Shown: positions 1 through 6,596, counted from the stretch's first letter. The stretch: 7,252 nucleotides of DNA from a bacterium (GCA_021807645.1 JAKBCP010000035.1:1-7252); one strand, 5' to 3'. The notes: generated from the sequence alone by a model not told the origin. A program made the numbers and translations.

Positions 1-28
1 GCATCGCGAGCACGCGAAGTGGTTTCAC
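1..28 (-). CDS. 5' end of an unidentified gene, cut by the window edge
   Basis: A GTG at 28-26 opens a frame reading MKPLRVLAM before the window ends, with no stop in the nine visible codons. It is supported by a textbook Shine-Dalgarno sequence (AAGGAGG) nine bases upstream and by lying on the same strand as all other genes here. A positively charged start followed by hydrophobic residues would fit a signal peptide or membrane anchor, but nine residues cannot establish that. An alternative start is the in-frame GTG six codons in or ATG nine codons in, both less well spaced from the ribosome binding site. The function is unknown. It lies about 170 bases after the receptor gene's stop, beyond a strong hairpin, so it may be a separate transcription unit or a distal operon member. 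Confidence 0.55.
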
Positions 29-37
29 GCTAAAGAA

Positions 38-44
38 CCTCCTT
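38..44 (-). promoter_or_regulatory. Strong Shine-Dalgarno sequence for the left-edge gene
   Basis: The minus strand reads AAGGAGG at 44-38, a full match to the anti-Shine-Dalgarno core, nine bases before the GTG at 28-26. It is the best ribosome binding site in the window and is the main reason to call the truncated gene at the left edge. Confidence 0.75.
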
Positions 45-47
45 ACG

Positions 48-80
48 TCGGCGGGAACTCGAATTTTGCCCGCCGATTCG
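48..80 (-). promoter_or_regulatory. Leader stem-loop with possible H-type pseudoknot
   Basis: In the minus-strand RNA, TCGGCGGG (76-69) pairs perfectly with CCCGCCGA (55-48), an 8-bp stem closing a 13-base loop and ending three bases before the Shine-Dalgarno sequence. CGAAT at 80-76, just 5' of this stem, is complementary to ATTCG at 64-60 inside the loop. The strand order allows an H-type pseudoknot, with at most one base in the first connecting loop and four bases in each of the others. No known riboswitch consensus was recognised. The stem is clear; the pseudoknot and any regulatory role are inference. Confidence 0.4.
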
Positions 81-139
81 CGCCGCCACCGAGCCTTCCC
101 GCTTTTGTCGGTCGCTTACGAACCCTCCCCCGTTCATTG

Positions 140-174
140 CCAAGGGCACCGCGCATTTCCCGCGGTGCCCTTGG
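140..174 (-). terminator. Perfect 14-bp hairpin after the receptor gene (terminator-like, no U-tract)
   Basis: CCAAGGGCACCGCG at 140-153 is the exact reverse complement of 161-174, with a 7-base loop. It lies 26 bases past the receptor stop codon. A smaller 5-bp hairpin (176-190, TCGCT/AGCGA) sits between the two. The RNA after the large stem reads CAATGAACGG, so the U-run of a standard intrinsic terminator is missing on this strand; the opposite strand also lacks one. It could be a U-less terminator, a 3'-end stabiliser or a processing site between the receptor gene and the next gene. Confidence 0.5.
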
Positions 175-199
175 ATCGCTCGCGTAGCGAAGCTGCTGC

Positions 200-2854
200 T
201 TAGCTGCGAACGCTGACCGTAAATTGCACCTCGCGGGGCGCACCGGGCTCGGCGAGGATCGCACCGGGGCCGGCGAGATTGCTCTGGCCGATACCGCCGC
301 CGAAATACGCGCCGCTGGTAACGTATTCGAAGGAGTTGTACTGCTTGTTGAAGAGGTTGTTCACCGAAAGCGTAAAGCCGATCGGGCTTTCCGCGTGCGA
401 GCTCGTATAGCCGATCGAGGCGTTCACGAGACCGTAGCTTGGAATTTGCAACCCGTTGGGATCGGGTTGGCCGAGCAGGTTGTTCCACATCGGCTGCGGC
501 CCGGTGAAGTTGTCCCAAAGCCGTTCGGTAAGTACGCCGACGCCGGTAAGTTGCTCGTCGGCGATCCCGATGTTGTAGGCAAATTTCGGCACCTGCGTTA
601 CCGGGAGTCCGCTGTAATTGGTTCCGAGATAGTCGTAGGAATCGAAGTAGGCATGCGTAGTCGAGAGCCCGCCGAAGAGCTCGACGCTCCGCCCGAAGGT
701 ACGATCGAAGGCGAGCGTCAGCCCGGAGTAGCGCGAGCTCCCCGAGGCCGATGCGACTTTCACGCCCGCACCGATGACGATGGGAATATATTGATCGCGA
801 ACGCGCTCGTCGAAGAAACTCGCCGTGAGAAACGCCTCGCGCGGCGAACCGTCGAGCATGCGCCCGGCGAAGCGACGGAAATACTTCACGCCGACTTCTT
901 GATTGGTGCCCGTCTCCGGCGACAATCCCGCGACCGGAATGCCCTGGTACGGGCCGCCGGGCGAGGTCTGCGGGCTGCGTAAGGCGCGCCCAAAGTTCGC
1001 GTAGAGCGCGAGGTTGGGATCGGCGAGAAACTGCAACTCCGCCGACGGTTCGACGCCGGCAAAGACGGTACCGGAATCACCCAATTTGGTCTTGTTCGCG
1101 CAGATGCCGTTCGAAGCCGGAACGCCTTGGCATTGGGGGAAGCCGGCGAGTCCGGCATTCGAGAAATTCGTCGCCAGCGATACGTAGCGGAATCCCGGCG
1201 TAAACTTCCAGCGATTGCCGAAGCGCATGAGGTATTGCCCGTAGAACGTGAAGTTCTTCTGCTGGAAGTAGTTATTCCGGAATATAGATGGTTGCGCGAT
1301 GGTCGAGGGAGCGCTCGGTGCCGACTGAACCGGATCGGAGTTGTAGAACGCGTTGCGCGTGTTGTAGAGCGAACCGAAGATCTCGCTGCCGATATCGAGC
1401 GCGTCGCCGTTGCGAGCGTTCACATGGTGGAAGGTGAGTTTCTCCGAGAGCGCATTCGAGAACGGATTGTTGTATTCGAAACGGCCGGTATTGTTCGCTT
1501 GGTCGAAATTGAAGTTCTTCACGTGCAGCCGATCGCCGTGCCGATAGGCAAGGATATTGGAGAGCGACCATCCGTTTTTTAGACCCAACTCAAGGTCGGC
1601 GGCGACGAGGCGCGTGCTATTCGAGTCGGTCTTTTGCCAGACGCCCAGCGGAAGCGCCGAGTAGAAGCCCGATGTCTGCTGGCTATAGGTCGCACCCGGA
1701 ATCGGATTGCCGTTGAGATCGAAGCCGTTCGCCGTGACGTACGACCCGGCGATTGGGTTACCGTTCCCGTCGTAGTTTTGCAGTGGCGCGAGGGGGATGA
1801 GATTTGGGCGCATCTCCGTTCCCGAGGCGCTGTAGCCGAAAACGTCGAGCGAGCCGTGCTCGAATTTGTCGACGAGTTCGCCGAAGGTCGCATACGTGGA
1901 GCCCGGTGCGGTAGTACCGCTGCCGATAATATTACGATATCCTTGCGTGAACGTACGACCGTGGGAAATGATGAACCCGAGGTGCTTCGAGAGCGGCGCG
2001 CTGTAATCGACGTGGAATGCGCTGCCGCCATAGTTCCCGCTCGATCCCGAGAGGTGCAGGTGGGGAGCGTTCTCGGGAAGCTGGGTATAGAAATTCAGCG
2101 TCCCGCCGATGCTGTCGAACGTGCGCGTCACCGGGCTTCCCGGTCCGTACTCGACCGACATGCCGTCGAGGATCGAGAGATCGGGGATCTCGTCGGCCTG
2201 CCACTGCCCCGTCTGCGGATTATTCAAGAAGACGCCGTTCAAACGAACGCCGATCATGCCGTTATCCACGATGCCGGCTTGGTTCGCCCACCCCTGCTTG
2301 AAACCACGAACCGTAATCATCGATTTTGCAGCTCCGGTCGAGCCGTAGCTCGAAATCAACACGCCCGGTGCAGTCTGCAGCAGCTGCGCCGATCCGGCGA
2401 GGGCTCCCTGCGAGGCAATCTGCGTCTTGCTTAAGAGCACTTGCGTTTGCGCGCTACGGAAGACCTTCGAATAGGTCGGCAACGGACGGACCGAATGTCC
2501 CTTGATGATAATGTGCGAGACGACCGCCAACACTTTGAGGCGCACGCTTTTCGTCACGCCGCTCAAGACGGCGACGGTGTACGGTGCAAGCTCCTGAAAG
2601 CGACCGTCGACCGTTAACACATAGGTTCCCGGACGAAGCCGTTGCAGATGAAACGACCCGTTTTTACCGGTCGTTGTCATGATGGCGGAAGCCGACCCCC
2701 GCAAACGCGCCTTAATAATCGCTCCGGCAAGGTTACGGTCGGCGCGCGATGCGACGATACGACCGTGAATGGAACCGAGCGGCGCCGCGCTCAGCGTTGC
2801 GCCGTTGGAAACGAATACCCAAACAGCGAACGCGAGGACGAGTAGTCTCTTCAC
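200..2854 (-). CDS. TonB-dependent outer-membrane receptor
   Basis: This 884-residue protein is expected to form a 22-strand outer-membrane barrel that imports a ligand using energy from TonB-ExbBD. A signal peptide covers about residues 1-23 (cleavage near LSA/AP). Residues about 26-115 form a carboxypeptidase-regulatory-like beta domain (GSIHGRIV, GSFHLQRLRPGTYVLTV). The plug spans about 130-260, with TAPGVLISSYG, MITVRGF, VRLNGVFLN and SIGGTLNFYT. The barrel fills the rest and ends with a typical VNNLFNKQYNSF and PGAPREVQFTV block. C575 and C584 could form a loop disulfide, and a GNPI-type repeat sits at residues 361-395. The chain ends SVRS rather than in the usual terminal Phe. No clear TonB box was found. 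The start is GTG, nine bases after a modest AGGGG Shine-Dalgarno that may be masked by an upstream RNA hairpin. The substrate is undetermined: ferric chelate, other metal complex or an organic molecule are all possible. Confidence 0.93.
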   Translation of the reverse strand: MKRLLVLAFAVWVFVSNGATLSAAPLGSIHGRIVASRADRNLAGAIIKARLRGSASAIMTTTGKNGSFHLQRLRPGTYVLTVDGRFQELAPYTVAVLSGVTKSVRLKVLAVVSHIIIKGHSVRPLPTYSKVFRSAQTQVLLSKTQIASQGALAGSAQLLQTAPGVLISSYGSTGAAKSMITVRGFKQGWANQAGIVDNGMIGVRLNGVFLNNPQTGQWQADEIPDLSILDGMSVEYGPGSPVTRTFDSIGGTLNFYTQLPENAPHLHLSGSSGNYGGSAFHVDYSAPLSKHLGFIISHGRTFTQGYRNIIGSGTTAPGSTYATFGELVDKFEHGSLDVFGYSASGTEMRPNLIPLAPLQNYDGNGNPIAGSYVTANGFDLNGNPIPGATYSQQTSGFYSALPLGVWQKTDSNSTRLVAADLELGLKNGWSLSNILAYRHGDRLHVKNFNFDQANNTGRFEYNNPFSNALSEKLTFHHVNARNGDALDIGSEIFGSLYNTRNAFYNSDPVQSAPSAPSTIAQPSIFRNNYFQQKNFTFYGQYLMRFGNRWKFTPGFRYVSLATNFSNAGLAGFPQCQGVPASNGICANKTKLGDSGTVFAGVEPSAELQFLADPNLALYANFGRALRSPQTSPGGPYQGIPVAGLSPETGTNQEVGVKYFRRFAGRMLDGSPREAFLTASFFDERVRDQYIPIVIGAGVKVASASGSSRYSGLTLAFDRTFGRSVELFGGLSTTHAYFDSYDYLGTNYSGLPVTQVPKFAYNIGIADEQLTGVGVLTERLWDNFTGPQPMWNNLLGQPDPNGLQIPSYGLVNASIGYTSSHAESPIGFTLSVNNLFNKQYNSFEYVTSGAYFGGGIGQSNLAGPGAILAEPGAPREVQFTVSVRS

Positions 2855-2863
2855 AAACGATTT

Positions 2864-2941
2864 CCCCTATAACGACAAAATAGCGTAGAGCGGGATGCAA
2901 GTTTCATCCCCGCTTCACGCTATCGCGTCGACCTTAAGGGG
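2864..2941 (-). promoter_or_regulatory. Long leader hairpin that would mask the receptor's Shine-Dalgarno
   Basis: The minus-strand RNA from 2941 to 2864 can fold on itself almost end to end. CCCCT (2941-2937) pairs with AGGGG (2868-2864), TAA (2936-2934) with TTA (2872-2870), CGAC (2930-2927) with GTCG (2876-2873), TAGCGT (2922-2917) with ACGCTA (2886-2881), AGCGGG with CCCGCT, and ATG with CAT, around a 7-base loop. That is about 27 pairs with small bulges. AGGGG is the likely ribosome binding site of the receptor gene, nine bases before its GTG. The inner hairpin (2881-2922) is followed by TTTTGTCGTT and could also act as a weak intrinsic terminator, so attenuation is an alternative reading. 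Only 26 bases separate the inner hairpin from the start codon, too few for a separate promoter there. Pairing is seen directly; function is inferred. Confidence 0.55.
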
Positions 2942-2980
2942 CGGTGATTCGTTCCTTAACGGAAGTAATGGCGCGCTTAA
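2933..2980. repeat. Three CTTAA motifs at two-turn spacing
   Basis: CTTAA occurs at 2933-2937, 2955-2959 and 2976-2980, that is 22 and 21 bases apart, so all three face the same side of the helix. The first lies within the palindrome CCTTAAGG (2932-2939), the second within TTCCTTAACGGAA (2952-2964, TTCC/GGAA flanks) and the third within GCTTAAG. In a GC-rich context such AT-rich repeats upstream of the receptor gene could be operator half-sites. They do not match the classical DtxR/IdeR box. The leftmost copy also takes part in the leader hairpin, so it may serve at RNA level instead. Confidence 0.35.
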
Positions 2981-2987
2981 GAAGCGC
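2973..2987 (-). other. Small hairpin at the hydrolase stop codon
   Basis: GCGCTT (2973-2978) and AAGCGC (2982-2987) form a 6-bp stem with a 3-base loop, overlapping the last base of the TAG stop of the zinc hydrolase gene. The RNA that follows (GCGCCATTACTT) is not U-rich, so termination is unlikely. It may simply protect or mark the end of the upstream transcript. Confidence 0.25.
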
Positions 2988-4018
2988 TATCGCGGCATAC
3001 GCGCGCGGCCGGCGAGGACGGCGCGAACCGAGACCGCCGGATAGCCGACCTTTTCATTGAGACTATCTTCCCACGCATAGGCGATAAGATTCCGCAGCAT
3101 CGTTGCGCCGCGGGCGAGCTGCGTTGCGGTAAACGCGCGCGCCTGGGCGCTGCCGCTGGAGAAACCGCCAAGCGCGGCGATTCGATAGAGCGGTATGACG
3201 GCGGCGTTGGTTCCGGCTAGGTAGCCGCCGACGATTGCCAAGAGCCGTTTTTGCGAGATGCGGCGCTGCGGATCGAGTGCGTGGTACGGCGGAATATCTC
3301 GTTGCACCATGCGCTCGTTCTCGTACCGATCGACGAAAGCGCTCTCGAACTGCGAGTGAATGCCGCGGAGCTGCGGAAAATGCTCTGGGTTGGGCCCGCT
3401 TCCCCAGCCGTTAAAATGGGTAGTGACATGGAGCGGCTGCGAACCGTCGGCGACAAAATGCCCCCAGACACCGATATCGCGCAAGGTGAGCGTCGCTCGT
3501 AAGCGAGCATCTACCGCGGCACGCGAGCGCGCTGCCGCCGTCGTTGCGTGTTGCGCTTCATATCGGTCGACGCGCCAGAGCGCGAAATCGGTGCGGAGTT
3601 GTTCCCATCCGTCGGCGATGCTGTATGGCAGATAGCCGACGCGATAAGGCGTCGTCCGCGCAGCCAGCAGGGCGGTCTCGTACGCCGCCATGCTTGGCGG
3701 CAGGTGCGAGAGCGCGACGACGCCGGCGATCTTCCCGCTATCGCCGATATCGAGATAGTGGCCAGGGTCGCGATCGGCGTCCCACGATCTTCCCGAACCT
3801 TTCAAACGGTCCATCTCGGGGCCGAGATAGCGCAATTCGCGGCGTGCCGCCTGCGTGCGCGTGAACGCCGGCAATTCGCTTGGAAGGTTCGCTGCGGCGA
3901 GATCGTTGATCATCTCGTGCCCCTTCTCTCCCCAGGCGTGAACCCGTAGCGGTGCGAGGCCGAAAACGAGGAGCACAAGCAACCCGAAGGTGCGGTAAAG
4001 CGTCGTCGATCGTGTCAC
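2987..4018 (-). CDS. Secreted zinc hydrolase, S1/P1 nuclease / phospholipase C superfamily
   Basis: This 343-residue protein has a signal peptide (about 1-28, cleavage VHA/WG) that would leave Trp29 as the mature N-terminus. In this superfamily the free N-terminal Trp binds zinc. W29 and H34 have the W1/H6 spacing of P1 nuclease. Further likely ligands are H87 (GHYLDIGD), H187, D191 and H197 in GHFVADGSQPLHV (spacing +4 and +10, as H116/D120/H126 of P1), and H221 with E225 in GIHSQFE. An Asp near residues 70-80 probably supplies the remaining ligand. Glu at the last position resembles bacterial phospholipase C, where P1 has Asp, so nucleic acid or phospholipid could be the substrate. It probably acts in the periplasm or outside the cell. 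The GTG start overlaps the helicase stop as GTGA, which suggests coupled translation. Confidence 0.8.
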   Translation of the reverse strand: MTRSTTLYRTFGLLVLLVFGLAPLRVHAWGEKGHEMINDLAAANLPSELPAFTRTQAARRELRYLGPEMDRLKGSGRSWDADRDPGHYLDIGDSGKIAGVVALSHLPPSMAAYETALLAARTTPYRVGYLPYSIADGWEQLRTDFALWRVDRYEAQHATTAAARSRAAVDARLRATLTLRDIGVWGHFVADGSQPLHVTTHFNGWGSGPNPEHFPQLRGIHSQFESAFVDRYENERMVQRDIPPYHALDPQRRISQKRLLAIVGGYLAGTNAAVIPLYRIAALGGFSSGSAQARAFTATQLARGATMLRNLIAYAWEDSLNEKVGYPAVSVRAVLAGRARMPR

Positions 4019-5928
4019 GTTTGAAAGAACTCCCGTAATTCATCGAGATGAGCGATGCGCGTCGCCGGCGGCAACGCTGCGATCATGCGCTTACCGTATC
4101 CTTTTCCCTGCAATCGTCCGTCGAGGACGAGCACGGCGCCGCGATCGCTTCGCGCGCGAATCAAACGACCGAAACCCTGCTTGAGCAACATCGTCGCCGC
4201 CGGGATTTGGAGCCGCGCGAAGGGATCCTCTCCGCGCTCGCGGAGCGCTTGGACGCGTGCGTCGAGCACCGGGTGATCGGGCTGCGCGAAAGGGATGCGG
4301 TCGATGACGACGCAGCTCAAGCGCTCGCCGGGCATATCGATACCCTCCCAAAACGTTCGCGTCCCCACGAGCACCGCGCCCGGCGTGCTCGCGAACCAGC
4401 GGAGCAATCCATCGCGGTCGAGCCCGCCGCGCGGCCGCTGAATCTCCACCGGGTGCAGGCCGCTCGCGCGCAGACGCTCGCCGAACTCGGCCGCGCGACG
4501 GAACGAGGTGCAGAGCACGAACGCGCGCCCGCGCGAATACGAAAGCGCTTCTTCCAGCAAGGCGTAGGCACGCACGACGAAATCCGCGTCGTCGGGTTCG
4601 AGATCGGCCGGAGCGACGAAGAGCCGCGCCTGCTCGCGATAATCGAATGGGGAATCCGCGACGAGTTCGTCGGCGAGATCGATGCCGAGGCGAGTCCGCA
4701 CGTAGGTGAAATCGCCGCCGAGCGCAAGCGTAGCGCTGGTGAGCAGACACGGCGTTCGCGCGAAGAGGAGATCGCGCAAAATCGGTGCGGCATCGAACGG
4801 CGTGCAGTGCAGATCGCTTCCGTGCGGCGACGACTGAGCCCAACGAATCGCATCTTCGTCGACGGCGAGCAATCGATCGACGACCTCGGCCTGCGCCGCC
4901 AACGACTTTACCGCTCCGGCGATCCGCATCTCGCGTTCTAGATCGCCGCGCGGGGGGCGCGTGAGCGCCGACGCGCCGTTATCGGCGATCCAGTTCTCGA
5001 GATGGTAGAGCGCGTCGCGAAGCCGATCGAGTTCGGCCGCAACCTCGGGGCGCTCGTCGAGCCGCAGCAATTCGTTTCCGCTCCCGCTTCCGCTCGCGGC
5101 AAGACGCTCGCTCAGTTCGCGGAAGCGCTCCTCCACCTGCGTCGTCAGCGACGCGGGTAACGTGAAGTAGCGCCGCAGACGACGAAAGGTGCGTTCGATA
5201 CTTCGCCGTGAAAGCGAGGCGGTGAGAACGTTCATCGCGATATCTTCGCAGGTGTGCGCTTCGTCGAGGATCGCATAATCATACGCGGGCAGCAATCCGC
5301 CGACGAAGGCATCGATAAAAAAAATTGCGTGGTTGACGACGATGATGTCGGCCGCCTCGGCATCGCGACGTCGACGATAGTAGAAGCAATCGTCGAAATG
5401 CGCGCATGCCTCCCCGATGCAATCATCGCCGTCGGCATCGAAGCGCTCCCAGAGCAACGAGTCGAGACGGAACGGTACGTCGGAGCGATCGCCGGTCGTC
5501 GTTTCGTTCGCCCAGCGCCGCAACTTTGCCATCTCGGGGCGTTCGAAGAGGGCGAGATCGCCCCGCGCTCGCTCCCACTTTTCGCGACAGAGATAATTCG
5601 AACGCCCTTTGAGCAGCACGACGCGCGGCTCGACGCCGAGCGCGCGCGCGACCATCGGGATATCCTTGCCGAAGAGTTGTTGTTGGAGGGTGATCGTGGA
5701 GGTCGATATGACGACGCGTTTCCCGCTACGCAACGCGGGCACGAGATAGGCGAAAGATTTGCCGACGCCGGTACCCGCTTCGACTAACACGTGCGAGCCG
5801 GTTGCGAAGCCCGCCTCGACCGCGCGTGCCATCTCAAGTTGCCCGGGGCGCGGTTCGAAACCGGGAAGTTCGCGCGCGAGCGATCCGCCGACGGCGAAGA
5901 TCTCTTCGATACCGGGGGATCGATTCAC
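4015..5928 (-). CDS. dinG: DinG-type ATP-dependent Fe-S DNA helicase (XPD-like superfamily 2)
   Basis: The 637-residue protein is a 5'-3' helicase of the XPD/DinG family, which unwinds duplexes, R-loops and similar structures during repair or replication stress. Visible motifs in order: Q-like motif FEPRPGQLEMA (24-34), Walker A EAGTGVGKS (50-58), motif Ia STSTITLQQQL (75-85), four Fe-S cysteines C114, C170, C175 and C181, VVNH (197-200), DEAH (222-225), LLTSATL (395-401), GTRTFWEGID (522-531) and QGFGRLIR (584-591). The C-x4-C-x5-C spacing equals that of E. coli DinG (C194/C199/C205). It lacks the N-terminal DnaQ-like exonuclease found in some Gram-positive relatives. The GTG start overlaps the rhomboid stop as GTGA and has no good Shine-Dalgarno, pointing to reinitiation. 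A run of eight T at 5324-5317 lies upstream of the DEAH codons. E. coli YoaA-like function is the main alternative. Confidence 0.93.
   Translation of the reverse strand: MNRSPGIEEIFAVGGSLARELPGFEPRPGQLEMARAVEAGFATGSHVLVEAGTGVGKSFAYLVPALRSGKRVVISTSTITLQQQLFGKDIPMVARALGVEPRVVLLKGRSNYLCREKWERARGDLALFERPEMAKLRRWANETTTGDRSDVPFRLDSLLWERFDADGDDCIGEACAHFDDCFYYRRRRDAEAADIIVVNHAIFFIDAFVGGLLPAYDYAILDEAHTCEDIAMNVLTASLSRRSIERTFRRLRRYFTLPASLTTQVEERFRELSERLAASGSGSGNELLRLDERPEVAAELDRLRDALYHLENWIADNGASALTRPPRGDLEREMRIAGAVKSLAAQAEVVDRLLAVDEDAIRWAQSSPHGSDLHCTPFDAAPILRDLLFARTPCLLTSATLALGGDFTYVRTRLGIDLADELVADSPFDYREQARLFVAPADLEPDDADFVVRAYALLEEALSYSRGRAFVLCTSFRRAAEFGERLRASGLHPVEIQRPRGGLDRDGLLRWFASTPGAVLVGTRTFWEGIDMPGERLSCVVIDRIPFAQPDHPVLDARVQALRERGEDPFARLQIPAATMLLKQGFGRLIRARSDRGAVLVLDGRLQGKGYGKRMIAALPPATRIAHLDELREFFQT
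4030..4034 (-). promoter_or_regulatory. Ribosome binding site of the hydrolase gene inside the helicase gene
   Basis: The minus strand reads GGGAG at 4034-4030, eleven bases before the GTG at 4018-4016, within the last codons of the helicase gene. The spacing is long and the match partial, so translational coupling through the GTGA overlap probably matters more. It supports this GTG as the start, as does the signal peptide that begins there. Confidence 0.4.
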
Positions 5929-6596
5929 CGGCGAGGTTGCTGTTCGGCTTCTTCGAGCGTCGATTCGAGCGCCTCACCGGTCAAAGCATCGGTTACCTGC
6001 GCGCGGACCGGCCGCAGCGGACGATAGATCGCCAACGTCGCAAGAAAACCCGTTAGGAGGCCCGCAACGTGGGCTTGCTTCGATATTCCCGGAAACGCGA
6101 ATGTAAAGACGAGATTGAGCAGTAAGATGCCGAGATTTGCGCGGACGAGTTGGAGCCCGGCCGGGCCGTTCCGTAAGCCGATCGCGAAGAGCGCGCCGAA
6201 GATGCCGAAGATCGCGCCGCTTGCACCGAGCGTTGGATCGTAGAGGTTGCCGAAACTCAAGTAGGTGACGCCGAGCCCGGAGGCGATCAGGGAGAGCGTG
6301 TAGACCAACGCGGTGCGCGGCGTCCCGAGGATCGGTTCGATGAAACGACCGAGTATCCAGAGCGAATACATATTGAGCCCGATGTGCAGCACCGAGGCAT
6401 GGAGGAATGCGCTCGTTACGATACGCCACCATTGTCCTTGTTGCGCCAACGCGGGCACCAATGCGCCGGCGTTATCGATCTGACCGATCGTGACGTTGCC
6501 GGTCAGAATCCCGGCACCCATCGTTGCGATCTCCCAAAAGAACACAACGACGCACACCACGACGATTGCGTGGGTAAACCGGGGGCGAGACTGCAT
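5925..6596 (-). CDS. Rhomboid-family intramembrane serine protease
   Basis: This 223-residue membrane protein has about six transmembrane helices (near residues 8-30, 64-88, 95-115, 120-141, 150-168, 175-192) and an acidic C-terminal tail of about 25 residues. It should cleave transmembrane segments of other membrane proteins. Catalytic features are intact: GASGAIFG with nucleophile S126, partner H176 in KQAHVAGLLTG, and H66, H71 and N75 in FLHASVLHIGLN with the spacing of GlpG H145/H150/N154. The family-typical GQWWRIVTSAFLH is present. I chose the ATG at 6596-6594 because it overlaps the regulator's stop (TAATG) and begins just before TM1. The frame is open further upstream, but that stretch is Arg-rich shadow of the regulator gene. 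The only nearby ribosome-binding candidate is a weak GGTAGG, so coupling is likely. The substrate is unknown. Confidence 0.92.
   Translation of the reverse strand: MQSRPRFTHAIVVVCVVVFFWEIATMGAGILTGNVTIGQIDNAGALVPALAQQGQWWRIVTSAFLHASVLHIGLNMYSLWILGRFIEPILGTPRTALVYTLSLIASGLGVTYLSFGNLYDPTLGASGAIFGIFGALFAIGLRNGPAGLQLVRANLGILLLNLVFTFAFPGISKQAHVAGLLTGFLATLAIYRPLRPVRAQVTDALTGEALESTLEEAEQQPRR

Noticed and set aside
1574..1580. A AAA AAC heptamer in frame in the receptor gene, a canonical -1 slippery sequence leading into a 99-codon open frame
   Set aside because: The receptor protein continues normally to a typical C-terminal barrel strand, and I saw no clear downstream stimulatory structure. Lys-Asn codons give this heptamer by chance.
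1634..2434. 266-codon plus-strand open frame antisense to the receptor gene (and a similar one at 224-982)
   Set aside because: No domains, no signal sequence, no ribosome binding site, and full overlap with a gene whose protein reads cleanly as a TonB-dependent receptor.
2881..2922. Plain intrinsic terminator of the upstream operon as the sole meaning of the inner hairpin
   Set aside because: The four-U tract is short, and the pairing extends well beyond the hairpin into the receptor's Shine-Dalgarno, so a leader structure explains more of the sequence. Termination remains possible.
2855..2986. Search for a sigma-70 promoter for the receptor gene, e.g. TTGCAT near 2898 with TATTTT or TTATAG further on
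   Set aside because: Spacings of about 12 and 22 bases do not fit a promoter, and these bases are better explained by the inverted repeat.
4048..4941. 297-codon open frame on the plus strand antisense to the helicase
   Set aside because: It is rich in Arg, Ala and Glu with no recognisable domain and lies wholly inside the motif-complete helicase gene. Long antisense frames are expected in GC-rich coding DNA.
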